Under the pieces are notes generated by a model that saw only the letters and a list, made by a program, of their open reading frames with translations, ran no database searches and was not told the DNA's origin. From assembly GCF_000473085.1 (NCBI RefSeq), contig NZ_AXBA01000012.1, positions 56,924-120,923 of the forward strand: a DNA stretch of 64,000 nucleotides, read 5' to 3'. The DNA is from Azorhizobium doebereinerae UFLA1-100 (lineage in GTDB: Bacteria; Pseudomonadota; Alphaproteobacteria; Rhizobiales; Xanthobacteraceae). The position numbers and the translations under genes were made by a program. Shown piece after piece: positions 1-8,088 of this stretch (position 1 is its first letter; each line of letters starts with the position of its first letter).

Positions 1-279
1 GGGGGCCGAAGCGCAGCTTCGGATATCTCACGCGCTGTCCGGGGGGCGTGGGCGGGACGGGGATAGCGCATCCCCGCCGCTGGCGCGGCGCCCCCACCCC
101 AACCCTCCCCCGCAGGCGGGAGAGGGAGCGCGGTTGCGCGGGAGAGAGAAGCTCGCGCCCCCTCCCCAATCGCGCGCAACGCCGCCCTCACGCAGCTGCC
201 CGAACGCGCTCCGCCCTCCCCCGCGCGGGCGGAGGAGGGCGGAGGCGGACGAACGGCCGCCGGTCAGGACGCGCCGCGA
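1..279. other. intergenic DNA with GC-rich inverted repeats
   Basis: No convincing gene is seen here; the open frames are GC-driven shadows. The stretch holds an imperfect inverted repeat around 105-128, CCCTCCCCC facing GGGAGAGGG. A second, stronger one at about 210-242 has CCGCCCTC facing GAGGGCGG and lies just downstream of the cupin gene on the minus strand, so it could end that transcript. No T-run follows it. The first element resembles the short intergenic palindromes that recur in high-GC alphaproteobacteria; that is an inference from pattern only. Confidence 0.5.
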
Positions 280-660
280 TCAGGCCGGGTCGAAATAGTG
301 GATTTCCATCAGGATGCAGCCCTTCTCCGACTTGAAGGGGCCGTGGAAGGCGCCCGGCGGGCGGCAGGCATAGGTGAAGGGCGGGAAGGCGGTGCCGCCC
401 TCGCCGGTCTCGTCGTTGCCCACGGTCAGGTCGCCGGTGACCAGGAACACCTCTTCCCAATATTCGTGCACGAACGGGGCGGTGGTGAACACGCCGGGAT
501 CGAAGCGCAGCAGGCGGGTGCGCGAGCCGCGCTTGTTCTTTTCGTCCAGCGCGCCGGAGATGATCTTCTGCTGGATGCCCTGGGGATAGCCCGGGGGCAC
601 CTCCCAGCCGCTGGAGAGATCCAGCGTGTAGAACTCGTCATGGGCTTTGTTGATGGCCAT
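280..660 (-). CDS. cupin-domain protein
   Basis: This 126-residue protein is a single small beta-barrel cupin. A glycine-rich central part and histidines in PFVHEYWEE (about residues 62-70) and in PPGAFHGPF fit the two cupin motifs that hold a metal ion. The motifs resemble the ChrR/acetylacetone-cleaving group of cupins. It lies downstream of, and on the same strand as, a flavin-dependent aromatic hydroxylase and its reductase (gap about 100 bases), so it may act on an aromatic or ring-cleavage intermediate, as a dioxygenase or as a non-catalytic binding protein. The substrate cannot be read from the sequence. The family call is sound; the function is inferred from context. Confidence 0.75.
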   Translation of the reverse strand: MAINKAHDEFYTLDLSSGWEVPPGYPQGIQQKIISGALDEKNKRGSRTRLLRFDPGVFTTAPFVHEYWEEVFLVTGDLTVGNDETGEGGTAFPPFTYACRPPGAFHGPFKSEKGCILMEIHYFDPA

Positions 661-759
661 GGATCAGGACCTTCGGTGGGCGGGTAGGCTCTGGGGGAAA
701 GGCCGGCGGGGCTGCGGCAAGGCTTGGCCGCCGGTTGAGGGCGCGGGGCGAGGCCCGGA

Positions 760-2238
760 TTATTCGGCCGCGCGGGCCGGCGCAAGCTCGTCGGCGAGGC
801 TGTAGGAGCCCAGCATCTTGTCGAGGATGGCCTTGGCGGCGTCCCAGTCGTAGGTGCGGAAGGCATGGCCCTTCACCACGAAGGAGGCGCCCGAATAGAA
901 CATCTCGTACTGGGCGTGGCGCGAGGCGAACTCGGAGCCCACCGCGTCCCAGGCGAGCTTGTAGAACTTCACCTTCTCTTCCGCACTGGCGGCCGGCGAC
1001 TGCTGGGTCTTGCTGATAAGCTTGGCGATCTCGGGGTTGGCATAGTCCTCAACCGAGGACGGCAGCATGATCATGCCGCCGCCGGCCAGCTCGCGCAGGG
1101 TGTTGAGCACCCGGCCGTAGAGCTGCTGGCTGAGCGTCTGCGCCGCATAGAGCATGTTGCGGTCGGGCACGAAATACGGCCCGCGCTGCGTGCCCTTGGC
1201 TTCCATGGCGTTGACGAAGGCTTCCACCGAGGCCACCTCGGCCGAGAGCTGGCCCAGCGTCTCGCGCACCTGCGGGAAGCCGGTGGTGCCGTTGATCTCG
1301 GTGGTGCGGCGGGCGATGGCCAGCAGGAACTTCAGCTTCACCGACAGGCGGATCTGCGCCTGGTAGTTCTGGTAGACGTGGGCCGGGGTGGCGTGGAACT
1401 GCTTGGCCACCATCTCGATGCTGTCCACCGCGAACACGCGGTCCCACGGCACCTTCACGTCGTCGAAATAGAGCACCGCGTCATTCTCGTCGAAGCGGCT
1501 GGACAAGGGGTTGTCGAACACCGAGGGGTTCGCCGCCTCGTAGGACTTGCGCGACAGGATCTTGAGACCCTTGGTGTTCATCGGGATGGCGAAGGACAGC
1601 GCGTATTTCTCGTCGCCCGGCTGGAGCGGCTGGATGCAGGTGACGAACACCTCGTTGGCCATGATGCCGCCGGTGGCCAGCATCTTGGCGCCGCGCACCG
1701 TGATGCCCGCGGCGTCGCGGTCGACGATGCCGGCGGAGAGGTACGGGTCCTGCTGCTGGGCGGCGCTCTTGGAGCGGTCGGCCTGCGGGTTGATGATCAC
1801 GTAGGTGAGGTAGAGGTCGTTGTCGCGGGCGTAGCGGTAATAGTCCGCCAGCGCCTTGGCGCGGGCCGGGTCATAGGCCTCGAACACCTCAAGGCCCATG
1901 TACATGCCGGCGATGCAGGAGGCGACGTGGTCCGGCGCGCGGCCCAGGAAACCCGCGTGCAGCTCGGTCCAGGCTTCGAGCCCGGCGCGGCGGCTTTTGA
2001 GCTCCTCATAGCTCTTGGGCAACTGCCAGATCTTGTTGGCGCGGGTGCCGGTCTCGGTCTCGAAGGTCATCAGGTCGCGGTTTTCCGGCGCGCTCTGGAA
2101 GTCGAACATCTTGGCCACCGAGGCCACGGCGCCGCGATAGGCCGGATGGGTGGTGACGTCCGCGACCAGGGCGCCGTCCAGGAAGATCTGGCGCCCGTCG
2201 CGCAGGCTCTCGGTGTGCTGTTGGCCGGTCTTGATCAT
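760..2238 (-). CDS. 4-hydroxyphenylacetate 3-monooxygenase-type oxygenase (HpaB family)
   Basis: The 492-residue product matches the HpaB/PvcC family of FADH2-dependent aromatic hydroxylases across its length: an acyl-CoA-dehydrogenase-like fold with the N-terminal DGRQIFLDG segment and RNADxAGITVRGAK-like central motifs (here RDAAGITVRGAKMLATGG). Such enzymes add a hydroxyl ortho to a phenolic OH, using reduced flavin supplied by a separate reductase. A reductase gene lies directly upstream, starting at 2828. The ATG at 2238 is chosen because MIKTGQQHTESLRDG aligns with the family N-terminus; a longer frame reaching 2532 would run through the reductase gene. The phenolic substrate is unknown, since 4-hydroxyphenylacetate, chlorophenols and nitrophenols are all used by relatives. 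Confidence 0.85.
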   Translation of the reverse strand: MIKTGQQHTESLRDGRQIFLDGALVADVTTHPAYRGAVASVAKMFDFQSAPENRDLMTFETETGTRANKIWQLPKSYEELKSRRAGLEAWTELHAGFLGRAPDHVASCIAGMYMGLEVFEAYDPARAKALADYYRYARDNDLYLTYVIINPQADRSKSAAQQQDPYLSAGIVDRDAAGITVRGAKMLATGGIMANEVFVTCIQPLQPGDEKYALSFAIPMNTKGLKILSRKSYEAANPSVFDNPLSSRFDENDAVLYFDDVKVPWDRVFAVDSIEMVAKQFHATPAHVYQNYQAQIRLSVKLKFLLAIARRTTEINGTTGFPQVRETLGQLSAEVASVEAFVNAMEAKGTQRGPYFVPDRNMLYAAQTLSQQLYGRVLNTLRELAGGGMIMLPSSVEDYANPEIAKLISKTQQSPAASAEEKVKFYKLAWDAVGSEFASRHAQYEMFYSGASFVVKGHAFRTYDWDAAKAILDKMLGSYSLADELAPARAAE

Positions 2239-2309
2239 CGAAAACGTCCCTCTGGCATCAGGTGCGGCGGCGGCACGGGCGGCAGGGCCGCCCGGCGCGG
2301 GCGGCGGTT

Positions 2310-2828
2310 TCAGGTTGACGGCGCCTCGGCGGCGGCAAGGCCGTGATAGCGTCCACGGAAGAAGATCAGCGGCGCCGCCTCCGCGCGATTGGCGAAGCGG
2401 ACGACGCGGGCGAGGAAGATGACGTGGTCGCCGCCGTCGTGGTGCGCGTAGGGCGCGCATTCGAAATGGGCCAGCGCCCCGGTCAGCAGCGGGGCGGCCG
2501 CGTGGCCAGGCACGTGGTCCACGTCGGACCACTTGTCCTCCAGCGCCTTGGCGAAGCGGTTGGACAGATGCTCCTGATCGCGGGCCAGCACGTTGACGCC
2601 ATAGCCGCGCGCCGCCAGCATGGCCGGCAGGCTGTGGGCGTTGCGCGCCACGCTGAACAGGACGAGCGGAGGATCGAGCGAGACCGAATTGAACGAGCTC
2701 ATGGTCATGCCCACCACTTCCCCGTCATCGGCCCGCGCGGTCACCACCGCGACCCCGGTGGCGAAATGGCCGAGCGCCTGGCGGAACGCCCGGAGATCGA
2801 ACGGGACTGACGTTGCGTCGTTCATCAT
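2310..2828 (-). CDS. flavin reductase (HpaC-like) partner
   Basis: This is a 172-residue flavin-reductase-domain protein with the typical FRxALGHFATGVAVVTA start, GMTMSSFNSVSLDPPLVLFS flavin-binding region and a C-terminal FFRGRYHGL. It would use NAD(P)H to reduce FAD or FMN and pass it to the oxygenase encoded 71 bases downstream. An alternative ATG at 2879 adds 17 poorly conserved residues and would crowd the divergent promoter region; the MMND start at 2828 (or 2825) fits better. The two genes very likely form an operon running away from the MarR gene at 2934. Confidence 0.85.
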   Translation of the reverse strand: MMNDATSVPFDLRAFRQALGHFATGVAVVTARADDGEVVGMTMSSFNSVSLDPPLVLFSVARNAHSLPAMLAARGYGVNVLARDQEHLSNRFAKALEDKWSDVDHVPGHAAAPLLTGALAHFECAPYAHHDGGDHVIFLARVVRFANRAEAAPLIFFRGRYHGLAAAEAPST

Positions 2829-2889
2829 AGGGCCTGTGGATGTGTTTGGCGCGGCCGGACACGCGGCTGCGGACGCCATTTACCTTTGT

Positions 2890-2913
2890 TTCAAAGCTAA
2901 TATTACTATCGAA
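2890..2913. promoter_or_regulatory. candidate MarR operator between divergent genes
   Basis: A strikingly AT-rich patch in GC-rich surroundings holds the perfect palindrome TAATATTA (2898-2905). It is flanked symmetrically by TTC (2890-2892) and GAA (2911-2913), giving a 24-base imperfect dyad. It lies between the divergently read flavin reductase and MarR genes, where a MarR dimer would repress both. The dyad is seen directly; its role is inferred. Confidence 0.5.
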
Positions 2914-2933
2914 CTCTCGTCAAGGCGGTTTTC

Positions 2934-3707
2934 GTGAACGAATCCGGCAAAACACCGAAGCGCGGCACCGGGGGCCAGGGCTCCACCAGGGCGACCGGCG
3001 GGGCGACCGGCGGCGCGGAGAAGCCCCCGCAGCGCGGCGCCGCGCCCGCCGCCAAGGCCCGCGCGGGCGCCGGGCCGGAAGGCAGGGCCCGGGGGGCGAA
3101 GGGCGCCCCGGAAATGGCCGCCCAGGCCCGCCAGGAACCGCCGGCGCTGGCGCAGCGGCGGCAGATGACGGTGTCCAAGCCGGAGTTGATGATGGACGGA
3201 TCGGATCGCGCCTTTCGCCAGCTGGTGCATGACACGCTGGCTTTCGCCGCCCGCATCCAGGAGGTGCGCAGCCGCCTCGGCGCGCTGATCGGGCTGTCGG
3301 GCGCGCAATACACCATCCTCGTCGCCGTCGCCCATCTCCAGGACCGCGAGGCGGGGGTGGGCGTGAACCTGCTGGCCGAGCACCTGCACCTGTCCGGCGC
3401 CTTCGTCACCATCGAGGTGAACAAGCTGGTGGCGGCCGAGCTGGTATCGAAGGAGGTCAATCCGGAGGACCGCCGGCGGGTGCTGCTGACCATCACCGAG
3501 AAGGCCGGCCGCCTGCTGGACGAGCTGACCACGGTGCAGCGCCCGGCCAACGACACGCTGTTCGACTGCCTGACGGCGGACGAGTTCCACGCGCTGCGGT
3601 CCATCGTCTCGCGCCTCGTCACCACCGGCGACCGCACCCTCAAGCTGCTGGAATATCTCGCCCCCGACGGCAGCCTCGGCAGCACGCCCGCGCCGGCGCG
3701 GGACTGA
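2934..3707 (+). CDS. MarR-family regulator with long disordered N-terminus
   Basis: The C-terminal ~180 residues form a MarR winged helix: LSGAQYTILVAVAHL, then a recognition helix around LHLSGAFVTIEVNKLVAAELV, and the wing EDRRRVLLTITEKG-like. MarR proteins are dimeric repressors usually released by small phenolics. Divergent placement from an aromatic hydroxylase suggests it controls that operon. The first ~75 residues are rich in Gly, Ala, Pro, Arg and Lys with repeats such as ATGGATGG, and look disordered and basic, which is unusual for MarR. A GTG at 2934 with AAGG ten bases upstream is used here. ATG at 3113 or 3166 would give a normal-length protein, so the start is uncertain. Confidence 0.8.
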   Translation: MNESGKTPKRGTGGQGSTRATGGATGGAEKPPQRGAAPAAKARAGAGPEGRARGAKGAPEMAAQARQEPPALAQRRQMTVSKPELMMDGSDRAFRQLVHDTLAFAARIQEVRSRLGALIGLSGAQYTILVAVAHLQDREAGVGVNLLAEHLHLSGAFVTIEVNKLVAAELVSKEVNPEDRRRVLLTITEKAGRLLDELTTVQRPANDTLFDCLTADEFHALRSIVSRLVTTGDRTLKLLEYLAPDGSLGSTPAPARD

Positions 3708-3770
3708 GAGGCCGGCCTCCGGCCGACGTCAAGCGGCTTGCCCACGCGCCCCGTGGGATTGAGCGGCGCC

Positions 3771-4937
3771 TCAGCGCTCCGCCGTTCCCAGCATGCGGGC
3801 ATAGACGGCGGCGAGCTCGCGCTGGAAGCGGGGCAGGCCGAACCGGGCATCGGAGCGCCGCCGGCCCGCCGCGCCCATGGCCGCCCGCAGCGCCGGATCG
3901 GCGGCGAGGCGCAGCATCGCGGCGGCGAGCGCGGGGGCGTCCTCATGCGGCACGAGGAGGCCGGTCTCCCCATCCGCCACCGCCTCGGGAATGCCGCCCA
4001 CGTCGGTCGCCACCACCGGCAGGTCGGCGCTCATGGCCTCCAGCAGCACCAGCGGGAAACCCTCCGTATGGGTGGCGAGCACGAGGGCGTCGATGGCGGC
4101 GTAGAAGCGGCCCATCTCGCCCTCGAAGCCGGCGAAATGCACATGCGCCCCGGCGCCGGTCTCGCGCAGCAGGTCGGACAGCACTGCGAACTGCGCCCGG
4201 TGGGCGGCGTCCACGTCGGTATCGCCCACCACCAGCACATGCACGTCCGGCCGCGTCCGCATCACCTGCGCCGCCGCGCGGATCAGCGTCGCGTGGTCCT
4301 TCTGGTGGCTGACGCGCGCCGGCATGCCGAACACCACCGCCTCTTCCGGCAGTCCGTAATGCGCCCGCGCCGCGCCGCGCGGCACCGTCGGCGGGGCGGG
4401 CGGGGCGGCGTCGTAGAGCACCTCGCCCCGCCCCGGCCGCACCGGGAAGTCCTGGTGCCGGGCGGCGCTGGCGGAGACGTAGAGATAATGCTCCACCGGG
4501 CGCAGCAGCAGGCGGTCGGTGTCGGTCAGCCGGGGATGGTCGGCGCGCACGTGGCAGACCACCCGCGCCCCGGCGAGGCGCCCGGCGAGCGCGGTGAAAT
4601 AGGCCCCCAGCACCTCCCCCGCATGGACGATGCGCACCCCCCGGCGGCGGAAGTCGGCGGCGAGCGCGAAGGTGTTGCGCAGGAACGGCCAGGGCCGGCG
4701 CAGGCGGATCTCCGGCTGGGCGAAGCGGGCGGTGGCGAGCCCCCGGTCCGCGCACAGGGCGTCGAGCCGCGCCGCCTCCGGCGTATCGGGCAGATAGAGC
4801 ACATTGTCGTAGCCCGCCGCCCGCGCCGCCTCGGCGAGGCGCACCGTGGCCAGTTCCGTCCCGGCCAGATTGGTCCAGGGAATGATGTGGGCCACGAGCG
4901 GGCGCGTGGCAGGCGGGCGGGCGGCGAGCGGTGTCAT
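3771..4937 (-). CDS. family 4 glycosyltransferase
   Basis: The 388-residue protein has the two Rossmann-like halves of GT-B enzymes. The GT4 donor-site motif EGFPLVLLEAM and the following VVATDVGGIPE and GLLVPHEDA segments are clear. GT4 enzymes transfer a sugar from a nucleotide donor, retaining configuration, to polysaccharide or lipid acceptors. The N-terminal AHIIPWTNLAGTE matches the glycine-rich acceptor loop. No other envelope genes flank it, so the product (capsule, exopolysaccharide or LPS decoration) is unknown. The ATG at 4937 has a strong AAGGGGG just upstream, closely spaced. Confidence 0.85.
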   Translation of the reverse strand: MTPLAARPPATRPLVAHIIPWTNLAGTELATVRLAEAARAAGYDNVLYLPDTPEAARLDALCADRGLATARFAQPEIRLRRPWPFLRNTFALAADFRRRGVRIVHAGEVLGAYFTALAGRLAGARVVCHVRADHPRLTDTDRLLLRPVEHYLYVSASAARHQDFPVRPGRGEVLYDAAPPAPPTVPRGAARAHYGLPEEAVVFGMPARVSHQKDHATLIRAAAQVMRTRPDVHVLVVGDTDVDAAHRAQFAVLSDLLRETGAGAHVHFAGFEGEMGRFYAAIDALVLATHTEGFPLVLLEAMSADLPVVATDVGGIPEAVADGETGLLVPHEDAPALAAAMLRLAADPALRAAMGAAGRRRSDARFGLPRFQRELAAVYARMLGTAER

Positions 4938-5066
4938 GCCCCCTTATAGCGCAGCCGCGCCCGCCTGCGGCGCCTAGGTGCGGCCGGACGCCCCGCTGCG
5001 GGCCGCCGCGAGCCCGGTTAGGGTGCCGGGGCACTGCGGCTTCGCGGACAATTGGGGGACATCGGC

Positions 5067-5426
5067 ATGAAGACGCGCCTCGCAATCCTGGCGCTGCTCG
5101 GCGGGCTCGGCCTGCCTGCGGCCCGGGCGGACGACCTGACCTTCTACCAGAAGCCGGTGACCTCGGCGGCGCAGTGCCACGCCGCCTATGGCGGCATGCA
5201 TCCCGACTGGCAGACGAACAAGGCGTTCAAGCTGTCCACCGCGCCGGACGGGCGGGAGCGGGCGATCATGTGCCTGCCGGACGGGGTGAGCGAGTGGGTC
5301 TGCGATCCCAGCACCGGAATGCTGCACGTGGCGGTGCAGGTCGACAAGACGCTGAAGGAGTGCACCACGCTCACCCCCAAGCTGCCGGTGCTGCCGCAGC
5401 CGTCGCTGTTCGCGCCGAAAAGCTGA
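5067..5426 (+). CDS. small secreted protein of unknown function
   Basis: The 119-residue product starts MKTRLAILALLGGLGLPAARA, a clear Sec signal peptide with a likely cut after ARA (about residue 21). The mature part has several cysteines (in AQCHAAYGG, IMCLPDG, EWVCDPST and KECTTL), suggesting one or two disulfides in the periplasm. I do not recognise a family. The ATG at 5067 has GGGGGA seven bases upstream, so it is preferred over a TTG at 5052. It stands alone upstream of a tRNA gene. Confidence 0.65.
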   Translation: MKTRLAILALLGGLGLPAARADDLTFYQKPVTSAAQCHAAYGGMHPDWQTNKAFKLSTAPDGRERAIMCLPDGVSEWVCDPSTGMLHVAVQVDKTLKECTTLTPKLPVLPQPSLFAPKS

Positions 5427-5587
5427 CCGCCGCTTAGCGGAGACTGCCCCTCGCGCCGGCCCTTCCGGCCGGTCTCCACGCGAGAAGATGTGGGCAGCCG
5501 GGCGCGGGCGGGGCCGGGTCTGGAGTTCCCCGCGCGGGTGTCCTATAGGAGGCGTTCTGTCCCGGCCCCTGAAGGGGCCTGCACCGT

Positions 5588-5674
5588 GCGGGTGTGGCGG
5601 AACCGGTAGACGCGACGGACTCAAAATCCGTTTCTGGTGACAGAGTGTCGGTTCGAGTCCGACCACCCGCACCA
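5588..5674 (+). tRNA. tRNA-Leu (anticodon CAA)
   Basis: An 87-base class II tRNA. The acceptor stem GCGGGTG (5588-5594) pairs with CACCCGC (5664-5670), followed by discriminator A and an encoded CCA (5672-5674). The anticodon stem ACGGA/TCCGT encloses the loop CTCAAAA, giving anticodon CAA for the codon UUG. A long variable arm and the GGTTCGAGTCC T-arm complete the fold. Confidence 0.95.
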
Positions 5675-5735
5675 TTCTTCCCCGCCCCAGCCTGCGTTGC
5701 ACCCGTCTTCGGGACGCGATCTTCGTGGCGCCGGC

Positions 5736-6263
5736 TCAGGCGCCGCCCACCGGCCGCCCGGCCTTGTAGGCGTCGAAGAAATCCCGCGACGAGACCAGAT
5801 CCGCCAGGGCCCGCAGCTGGCCGGCGGCCGGGCCGAGCACCAGTTCCACCCGGCTGTTGGCCGCCGCCCACAGCGCCACGCCCTCCTCCAGCCGGCGGGC
5901 GCCCAGCGGCGTCAGCGCCGCATGCTTGGTGCGCCGGTCGTGGGCGTCGGGCCGCAGTTCCACCAGCCCGTCCCGCAGCAGCGGGCGCAGTGCATGCGTC
6001 AGCGCCGAGATGCGGATGGCGAGGCGGTCCGCCAGCGCCTGGAGCGTCGGGCCATCCGCGCCGCCGAGATTGTGGATCTGCGCCAGCAGGCCGAACTGCG
6101 TCGCCTTCAGCGCCAGCGGGGCGACCGCGTCGTCATACAGCAGGCCGAGCTGGCGGGCCGCCCGGCGCAGCGAGGTGTTGGTGCAGACGAGGTCGCCGAA
6201 CACGTCGACGGCATCGGCCGCCGCTGCGTCCGGCCGGGCATCGGGATGGTGCGGAATGGGCAT
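5736..6263 (-). CDS. MarR-family transcriptional regulator
   Basis: This 175-residue protein is a winged-helix repressor: LKATQFGLLAQIHNLG, a recognition region around LADRLAIRISALTHALRPL, and the wing DAHDRRTKHAALTPLG. The start MPIPHHP (ATG at 6263) leaves the operator region free; an upstream ATG at 6329 would run through it. It is divergent from an SDR gene beginning at 6367. The space between holds two TTGAGnnCTCAA palindromes, so it most likely represses itself and the SDR gene. The inducer is unknown; homologues respond to phenolics, aldehydes or oxidants. Confidence 0.85.
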   Translation of the reverse strand: MPIPHHPDARPDAAAADAVDVFGDLVCTNTSLRRAARQLGLLYDDAVAPLALKATQFGLLAQIHNLGGADGPTLQALADRLAIRISALTHALRPLLRDGLVELRPDAHDRRTKHAALTPLGARRLEEGVALWAAANSRVELVLGPAAGQLRALADLVSSRDFFDAYKAGRPVGGA

Positions 6264-6321
6264 GCGGCTAAAATAGTTGAGCACCGTAGGATTGAAAAGG
6301 GGCAAGGCTTCCGCTACATGC

Positions 6322-6348
6322 TTGAGCACTCAATGTTTGAGCCCTCAA
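6322..6348. promoter_or_regulatory. tandem palindromic operators, TTGAGnnCTCAA twice
   Basis: TTGAGCACTCAA (6322-6333) and TTGAGCCCTCAA (6337-6348) are two perfect-arm palindromes with centres 15 bases apart. A half site TTGAGCAC lies at 6277-6284 next to the MarR start. They sit 19 bases before the SDR ATG and 59 before the MarR ATG. The repeats are seen directly; MarR binding is inferred. Confidence 0.65.
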
Positions 6349-6366
6349 CTTCTAGCGAGACTGCTC

Positions 6367-7176
6367 ATGTCCACGCCCGCCTCCCAGCCTGCCCAGAAAC
6401 CCATCGCCGTGGTGACCGGCGCCTCCGCCGGCATCGGCGCGGTCTATGCCGACCGCCTCGCCGCGCGCGGCTATGACCTCATTCTCGTCGCCCGCCGCGC
6501 CGACCGCCTCCAGGCGCTCGCCGCCACCCTCGCCCAGGCCCACGGGGCGCAGGTGGAGGTGCTCGCCGCCGATCTGGAAAAGGAGCCGGATCTCGCCCGG
6601 GTCGAGGCCGTCCTCGCCGCGAACCCCGGCATCCGGCTGCTGGTCAACAATGCGGGCCTTGCCCGGCTGGCCCCGCTGGCCCAGGCGCCGCTCGCGGATT
6701 CGCTGAGCCAGATCGCGCTCAACATCACCGCCCCGGTCCGCCTCGCCCAGGCCGTGCTGCCCGGCTTCGTCGCCCGCAACGCCGGCACCCTCATCAACAT
6801 CGCGTCCGTGCTCGCGCTCAACACCCTGCCGGTCAGCTCCGTCTACAGCGGCAGCAAGGCCTTCATCCTGGCCTTCAGCCGGGGCCTCCAGGCCGAGCTG
6901 GCGCAGACCGGCGTGCGGGTGCAGGTGGTGCTGCCCGGCGCCACCGCCACCGAGATCTGGGATGCCTCGGGCGTGCCGCTGGCGGCGCTCGACAGCAGGA
7001 TCGTCATGACCACCGAGGCGATGGTGGACGCCGCCCTCGCCGGCCTCGACAGCGGCGAGGCCGTGACCTGGCCCTCGCTCGCCGATCCCGCGCTGTGGGA
7101 GGCGTTCGAGACCGCGCGCGCCACCGTGTTCGGCGCCTCGCAGACCGGCCAGCCTGCCCCGCGCTACGCCGCCTGA
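6367..7176 (+). CDS. short-chain dehydrogenase/reductase
   Basis: A 269-residue classical SDR with TGASAGIG near residue 17 for NAD(P) binding, the NNAG motif, and the catalytic YSGSK (Tyr-x3-Lys). The start MSTPASQ at 6367 is chosen because an earlier frame start at 6277 would read through the operator repeats. Its substrate cannot be told from sequence. Being controlled by a divergent MarR suggests a role in reducing a toxic or aromatic carbonyl compound, which is inference. It stands alone, with the biotin regulator starting about 100 bases downstream. Confidence 0.88.
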   Translation: MSTPASQPAQKPIAVVTGASAGIGAVYADRLAARGYDLILVARRADRLQALAATLAQAHGAQVEVLAADLEKEPDLARVEAVLAANPGIRLLVNNAGLARLAPLAQAPLADSLSQIALNITAPVRLAQAVLPGFVARNAGTLINIASVLALNTLPVSSVYSGSKAFILAFSRGLQAELAQTGVRVQVVLPGATATEIWDASGVPLAALDSRIVMTTEAMVDAALAGLDSGEAVTWPSLADPALWEAFETARATVFGASQTGQPAPRYAA

Positions 7177-7269
7177 CCGCAGGCCGGGCGGCCCGCCCCC
7201 CCCAGGCGCCCGGCCACCAAAATCCGGGGAGCCCGCCCGCCGGCCCGTCGACAGGCCAGGCGGGCGGGA

Positions 7270-7279
7270 TTATCTATAA
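7270..7279. promoter_or_regulatory. BioR box upstream of bioR
   Basis: TTATCTATAA exactly matches the published BioR operator consensus TTATMKATAA of alphaproteobacteria. It ends three bases before the bioR ATG at 7283, so a bound repressor would cover the core promoter or transcription start. This implies autoregulation. Confidence 0.88.
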
Positions 7280-7282
7280 AAT

Positions 7283-7951
7283 ATGAAAGAGCCGAAGGCA
7301 GACACGATCGCGGTGCGCATCAGCCGCGTCCTGGCGGAGCGGATCATCGCCGGGGCCATCGAGCCCGGTGCCCGGCTGCGGCAGGACCATGTGGCCGCCG
7401 AATTCGGCGCCAGCCATGTGCCGGTGCGCGAGGCCTTCCGCCGGCTGGAGGCGCAAGGGCTGGCGGTGAGCGAGCCGCGGCGCGGCGTACGGGTGGCCGC
7501 CTTCGACCTGTCCGAGGTGCGCGAGGTGGCCGAGATGCGCGCCGCCTTGGAGGTGCTGGCGCTGCGCCACGCCGCCCGCAACCTCACCCCCGCCATCCTC
7601 CAGGCGGCGGAGGAGGCGACCAAGGCGGGCGACAATTCCCGCGACGTGCGCTCCTGGGAGGAGGCCAACCGGCGCTTCCACCGCCTCATTCTGACGCCCT
7701 GCGCCATGCCGCGCCTGCTCGCCAGCATCGACGACCTGCATGCGGCGAGCGCCCGCTTCCTGTTCGCCGCCTGGCGCTCCGACTGGGAGGCGCGCACCGA
7801 CCACGACCACCGCGCCATCCTCGCCGCTCTGCGCCAGGGGCAGGTGGACGCCGCCTGCGCCACGCTGGCCTCCCACGTGCAGTGGATCGGCCGCAAGCCG
7901 GTGACCTCGCAGGCCGGCAAGACCCGCGACATCTTCGCCATCGTCGGCTGA
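7283..7951 (+). CDS. GntR-family biotin regulator BioR
   Basis: The 222-residue product has an N-terminal GntR winged helix (residues ~10-75, with the recognition stretch ASHVPVREAFRRLEAQGL) and an all-alpha FCD/VanR-type effector domain (EVAEMRAALEVLALRHAA onward). BioR represses biotin synthesis and uptake genes in many alphaproteobacteria that lack a DNA-binding BirA. The identification is strong because the exact BioR box occurs before this gene and before bioY. There is no Shine-Dalgarno sequence between the box and the ATG, so the message may be leaderless. Its effector is debated; biotinoyl-AMP has been proposed for relatives. Confidence 0.92.
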   Translation: MKEPKADTIAVRISRVLAERIIAGAIEPGARLRQDHVAAEFGASHVPVREAFRRLEAQGLAVSEPRRGVRVAAFDLSEVREVAEMRAALEVLALRHAARNLTPAILQAAEEATKAGDNSRDVRSWEEANRRFHRLILTPCAMPRLLASIDDLHAASARFLFAAWRSDWEARTDHDHRAILAALRQGQVDAACATLASHVQWIGRKPVTSQAGKTRDIFAIVG

Positions 7952-8045
7952 GCCGGCCCGCGCGGTCGCGGCGCCGGCGACGGCTGATCCCGCCCAGGGC
8001 ATCCCCGGGGCCGGGGGCTTGTGCCCGCGCCGGGTTTATGGACTC

Positions 8046-8075
8046 CTATAGATATAGATTTTGAATTATCTATAA
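8046..8075. promoter_or_regulatory. tandem BioR boxes upstream of bioY
   Basis: A perfect BioR box TTATCTATAA lies at 8066-8075. A weaker one, CTATAGATAT, lies at 8046-8055 and matches 8 of 10 positions of the reverse orientation. Their centres are 20 bases apart, about two helical turns, which favours cooperative binding. The AT-rich stretch also contains the likely -10 region of the bioYB operon. Confidence 0.8.
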
Positions 8076-8088
8076 TTTAGGAGTTCCG

